Source: an uncultured Coriobacteriaceae bacterium
GTDB taxonomy: Bacteria > Actinomycetota > Coriobacteriia > Coriobacteriales > QAMH01
DNA length: 64,000 bases
NCBI GenBank assembly: GCA_900544245.1
Contig: UQUH01000003.1
Span: forward strand, 1-64,000
Direction: 5' to 3'
Shown: positions 18,363 to 27,721 of the stretch, one piece after another
Numbering within the stretch: position 1 is the first letter of the stretch
Layout of the letters: every line of letters starts with the position of its first letter
Notes under the pieces: generated by a model
Databases searched by the model: none
Told to the model about the DNA's origin: nothing
Seen by the model: only the letters and a program-made list of their open reading frames with translations
Translations under genes and position numbers: made by a program

Positions 18363-18983
18363 ATGGTCAACACGATTCTCGGCCGCAAGCTGGGCATGAC
18401 GCAAGTCTGGGGAGAGGATGACACCATCATCCCCGTGACCGTCATCCAGGCTGGCCCCTGCGTTATCTCGCAGGTCAAGACCACCGACACCGACGGCTAT
18501 GAGGCCGTGCAAATCGGTTTCGGTGACATCAAGGAAAAGAAGGTAAACAAGCCCATGCAGGGCCACTTCGCAAAGGCAGGCGTAGCGCCCATGCGCTACC
18601 TGCGCGAGGTCCGCGTCGAGGATGCCTCCGAGCATGCAGTCGGTGACACGCTCACCGTCGAGGCGTTCAACGATGTCGACAAGGTCGACGTCATCGGCGT
18701 CAGCAAGGGCAAGGGTTTCGCCGGCGTCATCAAGCGTTACGGTTTTGCCGGCGGTCCCGGTGGCCATGGTCACCACTTCCACCGCGCCCCCGGTTCGGTG
18801 GGCATGTGCGCTTACCCCGCACGCGTTCTCAAGGGTCTCCGTCTCCCCGGCCACATGGGCTGCGACCGCGTCACGGTCCGCAACCTTAAGCTGGTGCGCG
18901 TTGACGAGGAGAACAACCTCATGTTGGTCAAGGGTGCCGTTCCTGGTGGCAAGGGCGCTCTCGTTCAGATCCGTATGGCTTAG
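18363..18983 (+). CDS. rplC: Ribosomal protein L3
   Basis: 50S assembly-initiator protein L3, 206 residues. The central loop [21 protein letters not shown] is the family hallmark that reaches toward the peptidyl transferase centre. ATG 18363 is chosen over TTG 18357 because TAAGG at 18352-18356 is spaced 6 nt from it and [14 protein letters not shown] is the family start. First gene of the S10-spc-alpha cluster. Confidence 0.97.
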   Translation: MVNTILGRKLGMTQVWGEDDTIIPVTVIQAGPCVISQVKTTDTDGYEAVQIGFGDIKEKKVNKPMQGHFAKAGVAPMRYLREVRVEDASEHAVGDTLTVEAFNDVDKVDVIGVSKGKGFAGVIKRYGFAGGPGGHGHHFHRAPGSVGMCAYPARVLKGLRLPGHMGCDRVTVRNLKLVRVDEENNLMLVKGAVPGGKGALVQIRMA

Positions 18984-18997
18984 AGGAGGGCAGATCA

Positions 18998-19621
18998 ATG
19001 GCACAAATCAAGATCACTGACTCCGCTGGCAAGTCTGCGGGTACGATCGAGGTATCCGATGGCATCTTCGCCATCGAGCCCAACGGCGCATGCATCCATC
19101 AGGTCGTTCGCAGCCAGATGGCCGCTCGTCGTCAGGGTACGCATGACACCAAGACCCGCGGTCAGGTTTCCGGCGGTGGCCGTAAGCCGTTCCGCCAGAA
19201 GGGTACCGGCCGCGCCCGTCAGGGCACGACGCGCGCCGCGCAGTTCCGTCATGGCGGCGTTGTCTTTGGCCCGCATCCCCGTTCCTACGCTTTCCGCGTG
19301 AACAACAAGGTCGTCAAGCTCGCCATGGCATCCGTGCTTTCCGGCAAGCTCGCGGCAGACGAGCTCTTCGTCGTCGACGGCTTCAACTTCGAGAAGCCCT
19401 CGACCAAGGCCGCTGCCAAGGCTCTCGAGGCCCTCGGTTGCAAGGGTCGCGTCACCGTCGTCGTCAATGACGAGGACGTCAACTCGTTCCTTTCCTTCCG
19501 CAACCTCGAGAAGGTTCGCGTCATCGGCGCCTCCGAGTCCAACACCTACGACCTGCTCGATAACGGGTCTCTGGTCATGACCAAGGACGCCGTCGAGTAT
19601 GTTCAGGAGGTGCTGAGCTAA
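18998..19621 (+). CDS. rplD: Ribosomal protein L4
   Basis: 50S exit-tunnel protein L4, 207 residues. The extended tunnel loop ([20 protein letters not shown], about 50-70) is intact. In proteobacteria L4 represses its own operon. The ATG follows GAGGAGG. The stop codon overlaps the rplW start (TAATG), so translation is coupled. Confidence 0.97.
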   Translation: MAQIKITDSAGKSAGTIEVSDGIFAIEPNGACIHQVVRSQMAARRQGTHDTKTRGQVSGGGRKPFRQKGTGRARQGTTRAAQFRHGGVVFGPHPRSYAFRVNNKVVKLAMASVLSGKLAADELFVVDGFNFEKPSTKAAAKALEALGCKGRVTVVVNDEDVNSFLSFRNLEKVRVIGASESNTYDLLDNGSLVMTKDAVEYVQEVLS

Positions 19622-19908
19622 TGGAGGCACGTCAGATCATCATCCGCCCGATCATCACCGAGCGTTCGTTCGACATGCAGGACTTCAATCGCTACACGTT
19701 CGAGGTCGCCAAGACTGCCAGCAAGATCGAGATTGCCAAGGCAATCGAGGAGATCTTCAACGTGCATGTCACCAAGGTGAACACCGCCAACGTGAAGTCC
19801 AAGCCCAAGCGTCAACGCTACGTTCAGGGTCGCACGCGTACCTGGAAGAAGGCCATCGTCACGCTCGCCGAGGGTGACAAGATCGAGCTGTTCGCCAGCC
19901 AGGATTAA
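19621..19908 (+). CDS. rplW: Ribosomal protein L23
   Basis: 50S protein L23, 95 residues, beside the exit tunnel, where trigger factor (also encoded in this window) and the signal recognition particle dock. The start [16 protein letters not shown] is typical. Its ATG overlaps the rplD stop by one base. An unusual 165-bp structured spacer follows before rplB. Confidence 0.97.
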   Translation: MEARQIIIRPIITERSFDMQDFNRYTFEVAKTASKIEIAKAIEEIFNVHVTKVNTANVKSKPKRQRYVQGRTRTWKKAIVTLAEGDKIELFASQD

Positions 19909-19923
19909 TCGGTTACTGAGTTT

Positions 19924-20028
19924 CCCCTTGGTGCGGGGAGACTTTAAGGGTGTCGAGCGCTCGACATGGAGCCACCCGGCACCGTGGTAAATCCGGAGTC
20001 GACAACCGTATGGAGGTGCACCACCTCC
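19924..20028 (+). other. Hairpin-rich spacer inside the S10 operon
   Basis: Between rplW and rplB there are three consecutive inverted repeats: CCCC/GGGG (19924-19927 with 19935-19938), a perfect 14-nt palindrome GTCGAGCGCTCGAC at 19952-19965, and GGAGGTG-CAC-CACCTCC at 20012-20028. The frame is open from 19966 into rplB, but L2 starts normally at 20074. The spacer could be a processing site or a protein-binding RNA. Confidence 0.5.
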
Positions 20029-20073
20029 GTTCCCATAGCGGTTGAGCGGCCATCGGAGCAAAGGAGTTTGTTC

Positions 20074-20904
20074 ATGGGAGTAAGGAAGTACAAGCCGTCT
20101 TCTCCGGGACGTCGTTTCCAGACGGTCTCTGACTTTGCAGAGATCACGACGACGACCCCCGAGAAGTCGCTGCTCGAGCCGTTGCCCAAGAAGGCCGGCC
20201 GCAATAACTATGGTCGCATCACGACCCGTCATCAGGGTGGCGGCCACAAGCGCAAGTATCGCAAGATCGACTTCAAGCGTCGCAAGGATGGCATCCCGGC
20301 CAAGGTCGCGTCCATCGAGTACGACCCGAATCGTTCCGCGCGCATCGCGCTGCTCAATTACGCAGATGGCGCCAAGGCGTACATCCTGCAGCCCAAGGGT
20401 CTCAAGGTCGGCGACACCGTCGAGTCCGGTCCCGAGGCTGACATCAAGCCGGGTAATGCCCTGCCGCTGGCCAACATCCCCGTCGGCACGCTCGTGCACG
20501 CCGTCGAGTTCCAGCCGGGCAAGGGTGCCGCCATGGCGCGCAGCGCCGGTACGAGCATCCAGCTCATGGGCAAGGAGGGTGGCTACGCCATCCTGCGCAT
20601 GCCGAGCTCAGAGATGCGCCGCGTTCTGCTCGACTGCCGTGCCACTGTTGGCGAGGTCGGCAACGCCGAGCACTCCAACATCCGCATCGGCAAGGCCGGT
20701 CGCAAGCGCTGGATGGGCGTGCGTCCTACCGTCCGCGGTACCGTCATGAACCCCGTCGACCACCCGCATGGTGGTGGCGAGGGCAAGAACAAGTCCGCCG
20801 GTCGTCATCCGGTCACCCCGTGGGGCATCCCCACCAAGGGTCATCGTACGCGTAACCCCAAGAAGGCGTCGGGTAGGCTCATCATCCGTCGTCGCAAGAA
20901 GTAA
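20074..20904 (+). CDS. rplB: Ribosomal protein L2
   Basis: 50S core protein L2, 276 residues, needed for subunit joining and peptidyl transfer. The C-terminal [13 protein letters not shown] loop with the conserved His is present. ATG 20074 ([14 protein letters not shown]) follows AAGGAG by 7 nt. An in-frame 36-codon extension back to 19966 has no ribosome site and runs through hairpins, so it is not used. Confidence 0.97.
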   Translation: MGVRKYKPSSPGRRFQTVSDFAEITTTTPEKSLLEPLPKKAGRNNYGRITTRHQGGGHKRKYRKIDFKRRKDGIPAKVASIEYDPNRSARIALLNYADGAKAYILQPKGLKVGDTVESGPEADIKPGNALPLANIPVGTLVHAVEFQPGKGAAMARSAGTSIQLMGKEGGYAILRMPSSEMRRVLLDCRATVGEVGNAEHSNIRIGKAGRKRWMGVRPTVRGTVMNPVDHPHGGGEGKNKSAGRHPVTPWGIPTKGHRTRNPKKASGRLIIRRRKK

Positions 20905-20919
20905 TCGAAGGAGATAACC

Positions 20920-21180
20920 GTGAGTAGAAGTCTCAAGAAGGGCCCCTACGTGGAGCCGCGCCTCCTCGAGCGCATCATTGCGATGAACGAGGCTGGCGAG
21001 AAGAACGTCATCAAGACCTGGAGCCGTTCTTCGACGATCTTCCCCGAGATGGTGGGTCACACCATCGCCGTGCATGATGGTCGTCGTCATGTTCCCGTCT
21101 ACGTCACCGAGTCAATGGTCGGACACAAGCTGGGCGAGTTCTCCCCGTCCCGCACGTTCCGCGCCCACAAGAAGGATTAG
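20920..21180 (+). CDS. rpsS: Ribosomal protein S19
   Basis: 30S head protein S19, 86 residues, usual length, partner of S13 (rpsM, also here). GTG start at 20920 after GAAGGAG, giving [15 protein letters not shown]. The conserved [15 protein letters not shown] motif reads [19 protein letters not shown]. Confidence 0.97.
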   Translation: MSRSLKKGPYVEPRLLERIIAMNEAGEKNVIKTWSRSSTIFPEMVGHTIAVHDGRRHVPVYVTESMVGHKLGEFSPSRTFRAHKKD

Positions 21181-21191
21181 GAGGAGCGTAA

Positions 21192-21533
21192 ATGCAAGCT
21201 AAAGCTGTTGCGAAGTACGTTCGCGTTTCTCCGCGCAAGGCGCGTATCGTCGTTGACAAGATCCGCGGCAAGGAAGTCGTCGACGCTCTGGACATCCTGC
21301 GCTTCAACGAGCGCGCGATTTCCGAGGTCGTTTCCAAGGTCGTCTCGTCTGCGGCCGCCAACGCCGAGAACAAGTACGGCGTGCGTCCGGAGAATCTCGT
21401 GGTCAAGGCCGCCTATGTTGACGAGGGCCCGACCATGAAACGCTATCGCCCGCGCGCAAAGGGTTCCGCGAGCCCCATCATGAAGCGCACGAGTCATATC
21501 ACCATCATCGTAGCTACGCGAGAGGAGGCGTAA
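21192..21533 (+). CDS. rplV: Ribosomal protein L22
   Basis: 50S exit-tunnel protein L22, 113 residues. The tunnel hairpin segment [20 protein letters not shown] is intact, so no macrolide-resistance deletion is seen. The ATG follows AGGAGG, 11 bp after rpsS. Confidence 0.97.
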   Translation: MQAKAVAKYVRVSPRKARIVVDKIRGKEVVDALDILRFNERAISEVVSKVVSSAAANAENKYGVRPENLVVKAAYVDEGPTMKRYRPRAKGSASPIMKRTSHITIIVATREEA

Positions 21534-21538
21534 GGGTC

Positions 21539-22249
21539 ATGGGTCAGAAAGTTAAGCCGACAGGCTTCCGCCTTGGCATCACCGAGGACTGGCGCAGCCG
21601 CTGGTATGCGGGTAACGACTACGCCGCCACGCTCGAGAACGATCTCAAGCTGCGCAAATACGTCGAGAAGAAGCTCAGCAATGCCGCCCTTTCTCGCGTG
21701 GAGATCGAGCGAGCTGGCGACAAGATCAAGGTCATCATCACGACTGCCCGTCCGGGCATCGTCATCGGCAAGAAGGGCGCCGAGGTCGACGTGCTTCGCA
21801 AGGAGCTCGAGAAGATCTCCGGTGGTCATGTGAGCGTCGAGGTCATCGAGGTCAAGCGTCCCGAGCTTGACGCCAACCTCATCGCGCAGTCCATCGCCGA
21901 GCAGCTCGAGGGACGCGTCGCGTTCCGCCGTGCCATGCGCAAGGCCGTTCAGTCCGCGCGCAAGTCGGGTGCCCAGGGTATCCGTATTCAGTGCTCCGGT
22001 CGCCTGGGTGGTGCCGAGATGAGCCGCCGCGAGTGGTACCGCGAGGGCCGCGTGCCCCTGCACACCCTGCGTGCGATGATTGACTATGGTTTTGCCACCG
22101 CCCACACCACGATGGGCTCCTGCGGCATCAAGGTCTGGGTGTATTACGGCGAGGTCCTTCCCGGCCAGGACAAGAAGAATCCTGCGCTCGAGGGCACGTC
22201 TGCCCAGCGTCGCGGCCGTGGCCGTCGTGGCGAGAGGAGGGATCGCTAA
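21539..22249 (+). CDS. rpsC: Ribosomal protein S3
   Basis: 30S entry-channel protein S3, 236 residues. The KH domain with the GxxG-type loop [10 protein letters not shown] lies near residues 75-85, and the C-terminus is basic. The stop overlaps the first base of the rplP start (TAATG), indicating coupled translation. Confidence 0.97.
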   Translation: MGQKVKPTGFRLGITEDWRSRWYAGNDYAATLENDLKLRKYVEKKLSNAALSRVEIERAGDKIKVIITTARPGIVIGKKGAEVDVLRKELEKISGGHVSVEVIEVKRPELDANLIAQSIAEQLEGRVAFRRAMRKAVQSARKSGAQGIRIQCSGRLGGAEMSRREWYREGRVPLHTLRAMIDYGFATAHTTMGSCGIKVWVYYGEVLPGQDKKNPALEGTSAQRRGRGRRGERRDR

Positions 22250-22791
22250 TGTTGATGCCCAAGCGTTCCAAGTTCCGCAAGGTTCAGCGCGGTTCCATGA
22301 AGGGTAAGTCCAAGGGAGGCAACAACCTCAACTTCGGCTCCTATGGCATCCAGGCGCTCGAATCCCATTGGATTACCAACCGTCAGATCGAGGCCGCTCG
22401 TATCGCCATGACCCGTTACATGAAGCGTGGTGGCCGCGTGTGGATCACGATCTTCCCGGGTAAGCCCATCACCAAGAAGCCGGCAGAGACCCGCATGGGC
22501 TCCGGCAAGGGCAATCCCGAGGAGTGGGTGGCCGTCGTCAAGCCGGGCCGCATCATGTTCGAGATCGATGGCGTCCAGCCCGACGATGCTCGCGAGGCCA
22601 TGCGCCTTGCCATCAACAAGCTGCCCATCAAGTGCAAGATGGTGTTCCGCGAAAACGCCGCCGAGCGCGCAGCCGAGTACGCCAAGGCGCATGCCAAGGA
22701 TTCCGCTCGTGGTCGCTCCAAGGCAGCCAAGGATACCGCTGCAGCTGCCGCTGCTGCCGCCACCACCGAGGAAGAAGGGGGCGACGAGTAA
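22249..22791 (+). CDS. rplP: Ribosomal protein L16 with Ala-rich C-terminal extension
   Basis: 50S protein L16, 180 residues; the family is usually 136-145. It starts [15 protein letters not shown] as expected. The conserved core ends near KCKMVFREN at about residue 137. The remaining 43 residues form a helical Ala- and Lys-rich stretch ending in an acidic GGDE. This extension is unlikely to be a start or frame error, because the stop abuts the rpmC start. Function of the tail unknown. Confidence 0.96.
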   Translation: MLMPKRSKFRKVQRGSMKGKSKGGNNLNFGSYGIQALESHWITNRQIEAARIAMTRYMKRGGRVWITIFPGKPITKKPAETRMGSGKGNPEEWVAVVKPGRIMFEIDGVQPDDAREAMRLAINKLPIKCKMVFRENAAERAAEYAKAHAKDSARGRSKAAKDTAAAAAAAATTEEEGGDE

Positions 22792-23004
22792 ATGAAGCCT
22801 GCAGAGATTCGCGAGCTCACCACCGACGACCTCAATGACAAGCTGACCGAGGCGCGCACCGAGCTCTTTAACCTTCGTTTCCAGATGGCCACCAGCCAGC
22901 TGGACAACACCGCGCGCGTGAAGGTCGTCAAGAAGGACATTGCCCGTATTTGCACCGAGCTGCGCGCACGCGAGATTCGCGCCGCAGCCGAAGCGACCGC
23001 TTAA
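22792..23004 (+). CDS. rpmC: Ribosomal protein L29
   Basis: 50S protein L29, 70 residues, next to L23 at the tunnel exit. The start [14 protein letters not shown] and the [14 protein letters not shown] core are diagnostic. The ATG follows the rplP stop with no gap. The ribosome site lies inside the rplP coding end (GAAGAAGGGGG). Confidence 0.96.
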   Translation: MKPAEIRELTTDDLNDKLTEARTELFNLRFQMATSQLDNTARVKVVKKDIARICTELRAREIRAAAEATA

Positions 23005-23023
23005 AGAAAGGAGCGAAACCTAA

Positions 23024-23284
23024 ATGAACGAAGAGCGTAATCGTCGTAAGGTTCGCCAGGGCGTCGTCGTCTCGGCTACAAACGACAAGACCATCGTCGT
23101 GCAGATCCAGGAGCGCAAGCCGCATCGTGTCTACGGCAAGATGATCACCACCACCAAGAAGTTCCACGCGCATGACGAGGGCAACGAGGCCGGTGTGGGC
23201 GATACCGTCCGCATCATGGAGACTCGTCCCCTCTCCAAGCAGAAGCGCTGGCGTCTCCTCGACATCGTCGAGAAGGCCAAGTAG
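23024..23284 (+). CDS. rpsQ: Ribosomal protein S17
   Basis: Primary 16S rRNA-binding protein S17, 86 residues. [19 protein letters not shown] is the usual OB-fold start. The ATG follows AAAGGAG. Co-transcribed with rpmC and rplN. Confidence 0.97.
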   Translation: MNEERNRRKVRQGVVVSATNDKTIVVQIQERKPHRVYGKMITTTKKFHAHDEGNEAGVGDTVRIMETRPLSKQKRWRLLDIVEKAK

Positions 23285-23312
23285 TCAGCTAGAGTAGCAG
23301 GAAGGTACTCCC

Positions 23313-23681
23313 ATGATTCAGATGCAATCAATGCTGACTGTTGCTGACAACAGCGGTGCGCAAAAAGTCCAGTGCATCAAGGTTCTCGGCGGTTCGAAGC
23401 GCCGTTATGCCGGCCTGGGCGACATCATCGTCTGCAGCGTCAAGGAGGCAGCTCCTAACAGTCAGGTCAAGAAGGGCGATGTCGTGCGTTGCGTCATCGT
23501 TCGTCTCAAGAAGGAAGTCCGTCGCAAGGACGGCTCCTACATCAAGTTCGACGAGAACGCCGCCGTCGTGGTTGACGACTCCGGCGCTCCCCGCGGCACG
23601 CGTGTCTTCGGGCCCGTCGCCCGTGAGCTGCGCGACCGCAAGTTCATGAAGATCGTCTCCCTCGCACCCGAGACGCTTTAG
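23313..23681 (+). CDS. rplN: Ribosomal protein L14
   Basis: 50S protein L14, 122 residues, exact family length, forming part of an intersubunit bridge. [16 protein letters not shown] is the typical start, and [14 protein letters not shown] is present near the C-terminus. The ATG follows AGGAAGG. Confidence 0.97.
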   Translation: MIQMQSMLTVADNSGAQKVQCIKVLGGSKRRYAGLGDIIVCSVKEAAPNSQVKKGDVVRCVIVRLKKEVRRKDGSYIKFDENAAVVVDDSGAPRGTRVFGPVARELRDRKFMKIVSLAPETL

Positions 23682-23698
23682 GGGAAGGTGAGAAGAAG

Positions 23699-24016
23699 AT
23701 GACGAAGATGAACATCAAGACAGGCGACACCGTCAAGGTCATCGCCGGCAAGGACAAGGGCGCACAGGGCGAGGTCCTCTTCGCCTTTCCCGAAAAGGGG
23801 CGCGTGACCGTCCAGGGTGTCAACCTGGTGCACAAGGCGCTTCGCCCGACCCAGGCCAACCCCAACGGTGGCATCGATACCCGCGAAGCGGCTATCGACG
23901 TCTCCAACGTCATGCTGGTCTGCCCGTCGTGCGGCCTGCCGACTCGCATCGGCTTCAAGGTCGACGAGGACGGCAAGGTTCGCGTCTGCAAGAAGTGCGG
24001 CAAGGTTATCGACTAA
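23699..24016 (+). CDS. rplX: Ribosomal protein L24, zinc-ribbon form
   Basis: 50S assembly-initiator L24, 105 residues. The N-terminal KOW motif (GDTVKVIAGKDKG) is followed by a C-terminal Cys pattern CPSCG ... CKKCG that probably binds zinc. ATG 23699 lies 10 nt after GGGGAAGG; a second ATG at 23708 is possible and would remove only three residues. Confidence 0.96.
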   Translation: MTKMNIKTGDTVKVIAGKDKGAQGEVLFAFPEKGRVTVQGVNLVHKALRPTQANPNGGIDTREAAIDVSNVMLVCPSCGLPTRIGFKVDEDGKVRVCKKCGKVID

Positions 24017-24042
24017 CGCAGCACGCCGTCTGGTTTTATAGG

Positions 24043-24058
24043 CCCTCCATGTGGAGGG
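24043..24058 (+). other. Hairpin between rplX and rplE
   Basis: CCCTCC-ATGT-GGAGGG in the 88-bp spacer before rplE. It is not followed by a T-run and so is more likely an RNA processing or protein-binding hairpin than a terminator. Confidence 0.4.
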
Positions 24059-24104
24059 GGCGAGGTCGGAAACCCCGCCTTAAATCTCGAAGGAGTTAAG
24101 AACT

Positions 24105-24647
24105 ATGGCACCACGTCTCAAGGAGAAGTACTACAACGAGCTCGCCGTCAAGCTCAAAGACGAGCTCGGCATCGAGAATGTCAACGACATTCCCAAGCTC
24201 GAGAAGATCGTCGTCAACATGGGTGTTGGCGATGCGGCGACCGACAGCAAGCTCATGGATGCAGCCGTCGAGGATTTGCGCGTCATCACCGGCCAGCAGC
24301 CGATGATCTGCCGTGCCAAGAAATCCATCGCAACCTTCAAGCTGCGTGCCGGCATGCCGATCGGCGCTAAGGTCACCCTGCGCGGCGACCGCATGTACGA
24401 GTTCTTCGATCGCCTCATCGCGGCTGCGATTCCCCGCATCCGCGACTTCCGCGGCCTGTCCCCGCACAGTTTCGACGGTCATGGTAACTACTCGATGGGC
24501 GTTACCGAGCAGATCATCTTCCCGGAGATTGATTACGACAAGGTCGATCGTACCCGCGGCATGGACATCACGTTCGTGACGACCGCCAAGACCGACGACG
24601 AGGGCAGGGCCCTTCTCTCCGCTTTCGGATTCCCGTTTGCGGCATAG
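24105..24647 (+). CDS. rplE: Ribosomal protein L5
   Basis: 5S rRNA-binding protein L5, 180 residues, normal length. The conserved [10 protein letters not shown] and [20 protein letters not shown] stretches are visible. The ATG follows GAAGGAG by 8 nt. A spacer of 100 bases with two strong hairpins follows before rpsN. Confidence 0.97.
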   Translation: MAPRLKEKYYNELAVKLKDELGIENVNDIPKLEKIVVNMGVGDAATDSKLMDAAVEDLRVITGQQPMICRAKKSIATFKLRAGMPIGAKVTLRGDRMYEFFDRLIAAAIPRIRDFRGLSPHSFDGHGNYSMGVTEQIIFPEIDYDKVDRTRGMDITFVTTAKTDDEGRALLSAFGFPFAA

Positions 24648-24669
24648 TGGGACAGTAAGGTAGAATATT

Positions 24670-24728
24670 CGATTGCTGTGCGTTTTCGCGCAGCAATCGG
24701 AGTTTAGCGGGAGATGCGCATCTCCCGC
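24670..24728. repeat. Two tandem strong inverted repeats between rplE and rpsN
   Basis: First, 13-nt arms (24670-24682 and 24687-24699; CGATTGCTG/CAGCAATCG, 12 of 13 paired) with a TTTT loop. Second, a perfect 22-bp palindrome at 24707-24728 containing GGGAGATGCGCATCTCCC. A TAGAAT -10-like box precedes them at 24661-24666. No T-run follows, so termination is unlikely. Confidence 0.6.
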
Positions 24729-24747
24729 GAACAGGAAAGGATGAGCA

Positions 24748-24933
24748 TTGGCAAAGAAATCGATGATCGCCAAGGCAAAGCGCGAGCCCAAGTTCAGCAC
24801 GCGCGCGTACACGCGTTGCAACCGCTGCGGCAGGCCCCATTCGGTCTATCGCAAGTTCGGTCTGTGCCGAATCTGCCTGCGTGAACTTGCCCTTAAAGGC
24901 GAACTCCCCGGTGTCCGCAAAGCAAGCTGGTAA
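24748..24933 (+). CDS. rpsN: Ribosomal protein S14, zinc-binding type Z
   Basis: Short zinc form of S14, 61 residues, with the CNRCG ... CRIC zinc ligand pattern. It starts at TTG 24748, eight bases after AGGAAAGG, giving [17 protein letters not shown]. An ATG at 24741 is out of frame. Located between rplE and rpsH as in most Gram-positive bacteria. Confidence 0.95.
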   Translation: MAKKSMIAKAKREPKFSTRAYTRCNRCGRPHSVYRKFGLCRICLRELALKGELPGVRKASW

Positions 24934-25036
24934 GGCTAGCCCGAGTAGACGCTGGGCTGCTTCGAAACAGGCGCGGCCATCACGGGTGGACGCGAACCGC
25001 TCGAGAGCAGTCATCAACGAACCATAGGAGGAATCA

Positions 25037-25435
25037 ATGAGCACGACCGATTCGATCGCAGACATGCTCACGCGTATTCGAAACGCGAACACTGCGAACA
25101 AGGAGACGGTTTCCATGCCGTCTTCGCGAAAGCTCGTCGAGATAGCTCGCATCATGAAGGAAGAGGGCTATATCGCGGAGTACGAGATCATCTCGAAGGC
25201 GCCGCAAGACGAGCTGTTCATCACGCTGAAGTACGGGGACAAGAAGGAGAAGGTCATTCGTGGCCTGCGCCGCATTTCCAAGCCCGGTCTTCGCATTTAC
25301 GCTGGCAAGAGCGAACTGCCCCGCGTTCTGGGTGGTCTCGGCACTGCCATCATTTCCACGTCCAAAGGTGTCATGACCGATCGCGATGCCCGCATTGCCG
25401 GTGTCGGCGGCGAGGTCCTGGCATATATCTGGTAA
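25037..25435 (+). CDS. rpsH: Ribosomal protein S8
   Basis: 16S rRNA-binding protein S8, 132 residues. The start [14 protein letters not shown] and the C-terminal GGEVLAYIW are diagnostic. The ATG follows TAGGAGG. In E. coli S8 represses the spc operon. The 103-bp spacer upstream has a weak AGCCC/GGGCT hairpin. Confidence 0.97.
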   Translation: MSTTDSIADMLTRIRNANTANKETVSMPSSRKLVEIARIMKEEGYIAEYEIISKAPQDELFITLKYGDKKEKVIRGLRRISKPGLRIYAGKSELPRVLGGLGTAIISTSKGVMTDRDARIAGVGGEVLAYIW

Positions 25436-25457
25436 GAGCCGAGAAGGGAGCATACAC

Positions 25458-25997
25458 ATGTCGCGTATTGGCAAGCTGCCCGTTCCGGTTCCCGCCGGAG
25501 TCGAGGTAAAGATCGACGGCAACACCGTTACCGTCAAAGGTCCCAAGGGTGAGCTCACCCAGACCTTCAACGAGAATATGGCCATTAGCCTGGGCGAGGA
25601 CGGCTCCATCGTCGTCGAGCGCCCCGATGACGCACGCGAGAACCGCGCGATGCACGGCCTGACCCGTTCTCTCATCAACAACATGGTCATCGGCGTGAGC
25701 GAAGGGTATTCCAAGACCCTCGAGCTCGTTGGCGTCGGTTACCGTGCCGCACTCAAGGGGGGCAAGCTCGAGATGACGCTCGGCTTCTCGCACCCCGTCA
25801 TCGTGGATGCCATCGATGGCGTCACGTTCGAGTGCCCCGAGCCCACGATCATCAACATCAGCGGCATTGACAAGCAGCTGGTCGGTCAAGTTGCCGCGGA
25901 CATTCGCGCCTACCGCAAGCCCGAGCCGTACAAGGGCAAGGGCATTCGCTACCAGGGCGAGCACATCCGCCGCAAAGAGGGCAAGGCAGCCAAGTAA
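25458..25997 (+). CDS. rplF: Ribosomal protein L6
   Basis: 50S stalk-base protein L6, 179 residues, with two homologous domains. [17 protein letters not shown] and the C-terminal [15 protein letters not shown] are family signatures. ATG 25458 follows AAGGGAG by 7 nt, and an upstream in-frame ATG at 25386 lies inside rpsH. Confidence 0.97.
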   Translation: MSRIGKLPVPVPAGVEVKIDGNTVTVKGPKGELTQTFNENMAISLGEDGSIVVERPDDARENRAMHGLTRSLINNMVIGVSEGYSKTLELVGVGYRAALKGGKLEMTLGFSHPVIVDAIDGVTFECPEPTIINISGIDKQLVGQVAADIRAYRKPEPYKGKGIRYQGEHIRRKEGKAAK

Positions 25998-26048
25998 TAA
26001 GCGTGCGCCGGCCGTTGCGCCGGTTGATTTCAAGGAGAACGGTACAGT

Positions 26049-26417
26049 ATGGACAAGCTCAAGGCAAAGAAGGCGAAACTGCAGCGTCGCCAGCGCCGCG
26101 TGCGTGGCAAGGTTGCAGGTACGCCCGAGCGTCCGCGCCTGCGCGTGACGCGTTCCAACACTAACATCTACGCTCAGGTCATCGACGATGTCGCTGCCGT
26201 CACGTTGGCAAGCGCGTCTTCGCTTGACAAGCAGGTCAAGGCCACCGGCAAGAGCGGTGGCAACATCGAAGGTGCTGCCGAGGTGGGCAAGCTCATCGCC
26301 CAACGTGCCCTCAACGCGGGTATCGGCGAGGTCGTATTTGACCGCGGCGGCAATCTCTACCATGGTCGTGTCAAGGCGCTCGCCGAGGGCGCCCGCGAAG
26401 CCGGCCTGAAATTCTAG
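26049..26417 (+). CDS. rplR: Ribosomal protein L18
   Basis: 5S rRNA-binding protein L18, 122 residues. A basic N-terminus ([22 protein letters not shown]) is followed by the conserved [25 protein letters not shown]. The ATG follows AAGGAG. Confidence 0.97.
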   Translation: MDKLKAKKAKLQRRQRRVRGKVAGTPERPRLRVTRSNTNIYAQVIDDVAAVTLASASSLDKQVKATGKSGGNIEGAAEVGKLIAQRALNAGIGEVVFDRGGNLYHGRVKALAEGAREAGLKF

Positions 26418-26429
26418 GGGGAGGGAAAC

Positions 26430-26975
26430 ATGGCACAGAGGCCTAACAACAGGAAGTCAAACAGGCAGGCTGCACAGCAGGCTCCCGAACTCGAAGAGCG
26501 CGTTGTCTACATCAACCGCGTTTCCAAGGTCGTCAAAGGCGGCCGTCGCTTCGGCCTGACCGCGCTCGTCGTCGTCGGCGATCGCAACGGCAACGTCGGT
26601 GTCGGCATGGGCAAGTCCGCCGAGGTACCCATCGCCATCAGCAAGGGCGTCGAGGACGCCAAGAAGAACATGTTCAAGGTTCCGCTGACCGAGGAAGGCA
26701 CCATTCCGCACGAGGTCATCGGCGAGTTCTCCGCCGGTCGCGTTCTGCTCAAGCCCGCCACGCCGGGTACTGGCGTCATCGCCGGTGGTCCGGTTCGCGC
26801 CCTGCTCGAGCTTGCCGGCGTCAAGGACGTGCTGTCCAAGTCGCTCGGCACCGACAATGCGATGAACATCGTCAAGGCGGCAGCCGAGGGCCTCAAGGAG
26901 CTCCAGAGCCCCCAGCAGGTTGCGGCACGTCGCGACATGACCGTTGCTGAAATCTACGGAAAGAAGGTTCAGTAA
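26430..26975 (+). CDS. rpsE: Ribosomal protein S5
   Basis: 30S fidelity protein S5, 181 residues, with a short basic Gln/Asn-rich N-terminal extension before the KH-like core ([17 protein letters not shown]). The stop overlaps the rpmD start (TAATG). The ATG follows GGGGGAGGG. Confidence 0.97.
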   Translation: MAQRPNNRKSNRQAAQQAPELEERVVYINRVSKVVKGGRRFGLTALVVVGDRNGNVGVGMGKSAEVPIAISKGVEDAKKNMFKVPLTEEGTIPHEVIGEFSAGRVLLKPATPGTGVIAGGPVRALLELAGVKDVLSKSLGTDNAMNIVKAAAEGLKELQSPQQVAARRDMTVAEIYGKKVQ

Positions 26976-27166
26976 TGGCTAACGCAAAGAAGACGCTGCG
27001 TCTGACGCAGGTTAAGAGCTCGATTGGCTACAAGGCCGATCAGGACAAGACGCTCAAGGCCCTTGGCCTGGGCAAGATCGGTTCCACGGTCGAGCAGGTC
27101 GACAACGATGCCATCAGGGGCATGATCTTCAAGGTCAAGCACCTGATCGAGGTCGAGAACATCTAG
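26975..27166 (+). CDS. rpmD: Ribosomal protein L30
   Basis: 50S protein L30, 63 residues. LRLTQVKSSIGYKADQDKTLKALGL is the standard core. It is translationally coupled to rpsE by a one-base overlap. Confidence 0.96.
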   Translation: MANAKKTLRLTQVKSSIGYKADQDKTLKALGLGKIGSTVEQVDNDAIRGMIFKVKHLIEVENI

Positions 27167-27180
27167 CAAGCACGTGATGG

Positions 27181-27263
27181 GCCGCATCGCCAGGGTGCGG
27201 CTCACGACAAGGTAGTCTGCCGGCGGCGAGCAGCCGGCTTCGTTCGCAGGATGCGGACGAACG
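27181..27263 (+). other. Three tandem hairpins between rpmD and rplO
   Basis: The 112-bp spacer holds GCCGCA/TGCGGC (27181-27186, 27196-27201), GCCGGC/GCCGGC (27219-27224, 27233-27238) and CGTTCG/CGAACG (27241-27246, 27258-27263). No U-tract follows. It resembles the other structured spacers of this cluster. Confidence 0.5.
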
Positions 27264-27278
27264 CGAAAAGGAGACATC

Positions 27279-27719
27279 ATGGATCTTTCTGAACTCAAGC
27301 CGGCCGAGGGATCGACCAAGAAGCGCAAGCGCGTCGGCCGCGGGCATGGCTCGGGCCATGGCGGAACGTCCGGCCGCGGCATGAACGGCCAGGCTTCGCG
27401 TGCCGGCGGCACCAAGGGCCCGGGTTTCGAGGGCGGCCAGACGCCGCTCGCGATGCGCCTTCCCAAGCTCCCCGGTTTCCGCAACGTCAACCGCAAGGAG
27501 TACGTGCCGGTCAACGTCGGTCGTCTTGACGAGAAGTTTGCTGCCGGCGAGACCGTCAACGGCGAGACGCTCGTCGAGAAGGGCATCATCAAGCACCCCG
27601 ATGCGCTCGTCAAGGTTCTCGGCGATGGCGAAATCACCAAGGCCCTCACCATCCAGGTCGACAAGGTTTCCGCTTCTGCAAAGGCCAAGATTGAAGCGGC
27701 CGGAGGAAAGGTCGAGTAG
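27279..27719 (+). CDS. rplO: Ribosomal protein L15
   Basis: 50S protein L15, 146 residues. The Gly/Arg-rich N-terminal segment ([21 protein letters not shown]) is typical. The ATG follows AAAGGAG. It sits directly upstream of secY with a 2-bp gap, as in nearly all bacteria. Confidence 0.97.
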   Translation: MDLSELKPAEGSTKKRKRVGRGHGSGHGGTSGRGMNGQASRAGGTKGPGFEGGQTPLAMRLPKLPGFRNVNRKEYVPVNVGRLDEKFAAGETVNGETLVEKGIIKHPDALVKVLGDGEITKALTIQVDKVSASAKAKIEAAGGKVE

Positions 27720-27721
27720 CC

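Noticed and set aside
19966..20073. In-frame N-terminal extension of L2
   Set aside because: It has no ribosome site and passes through hairpins; the family start at 20074 has AAGGAG.
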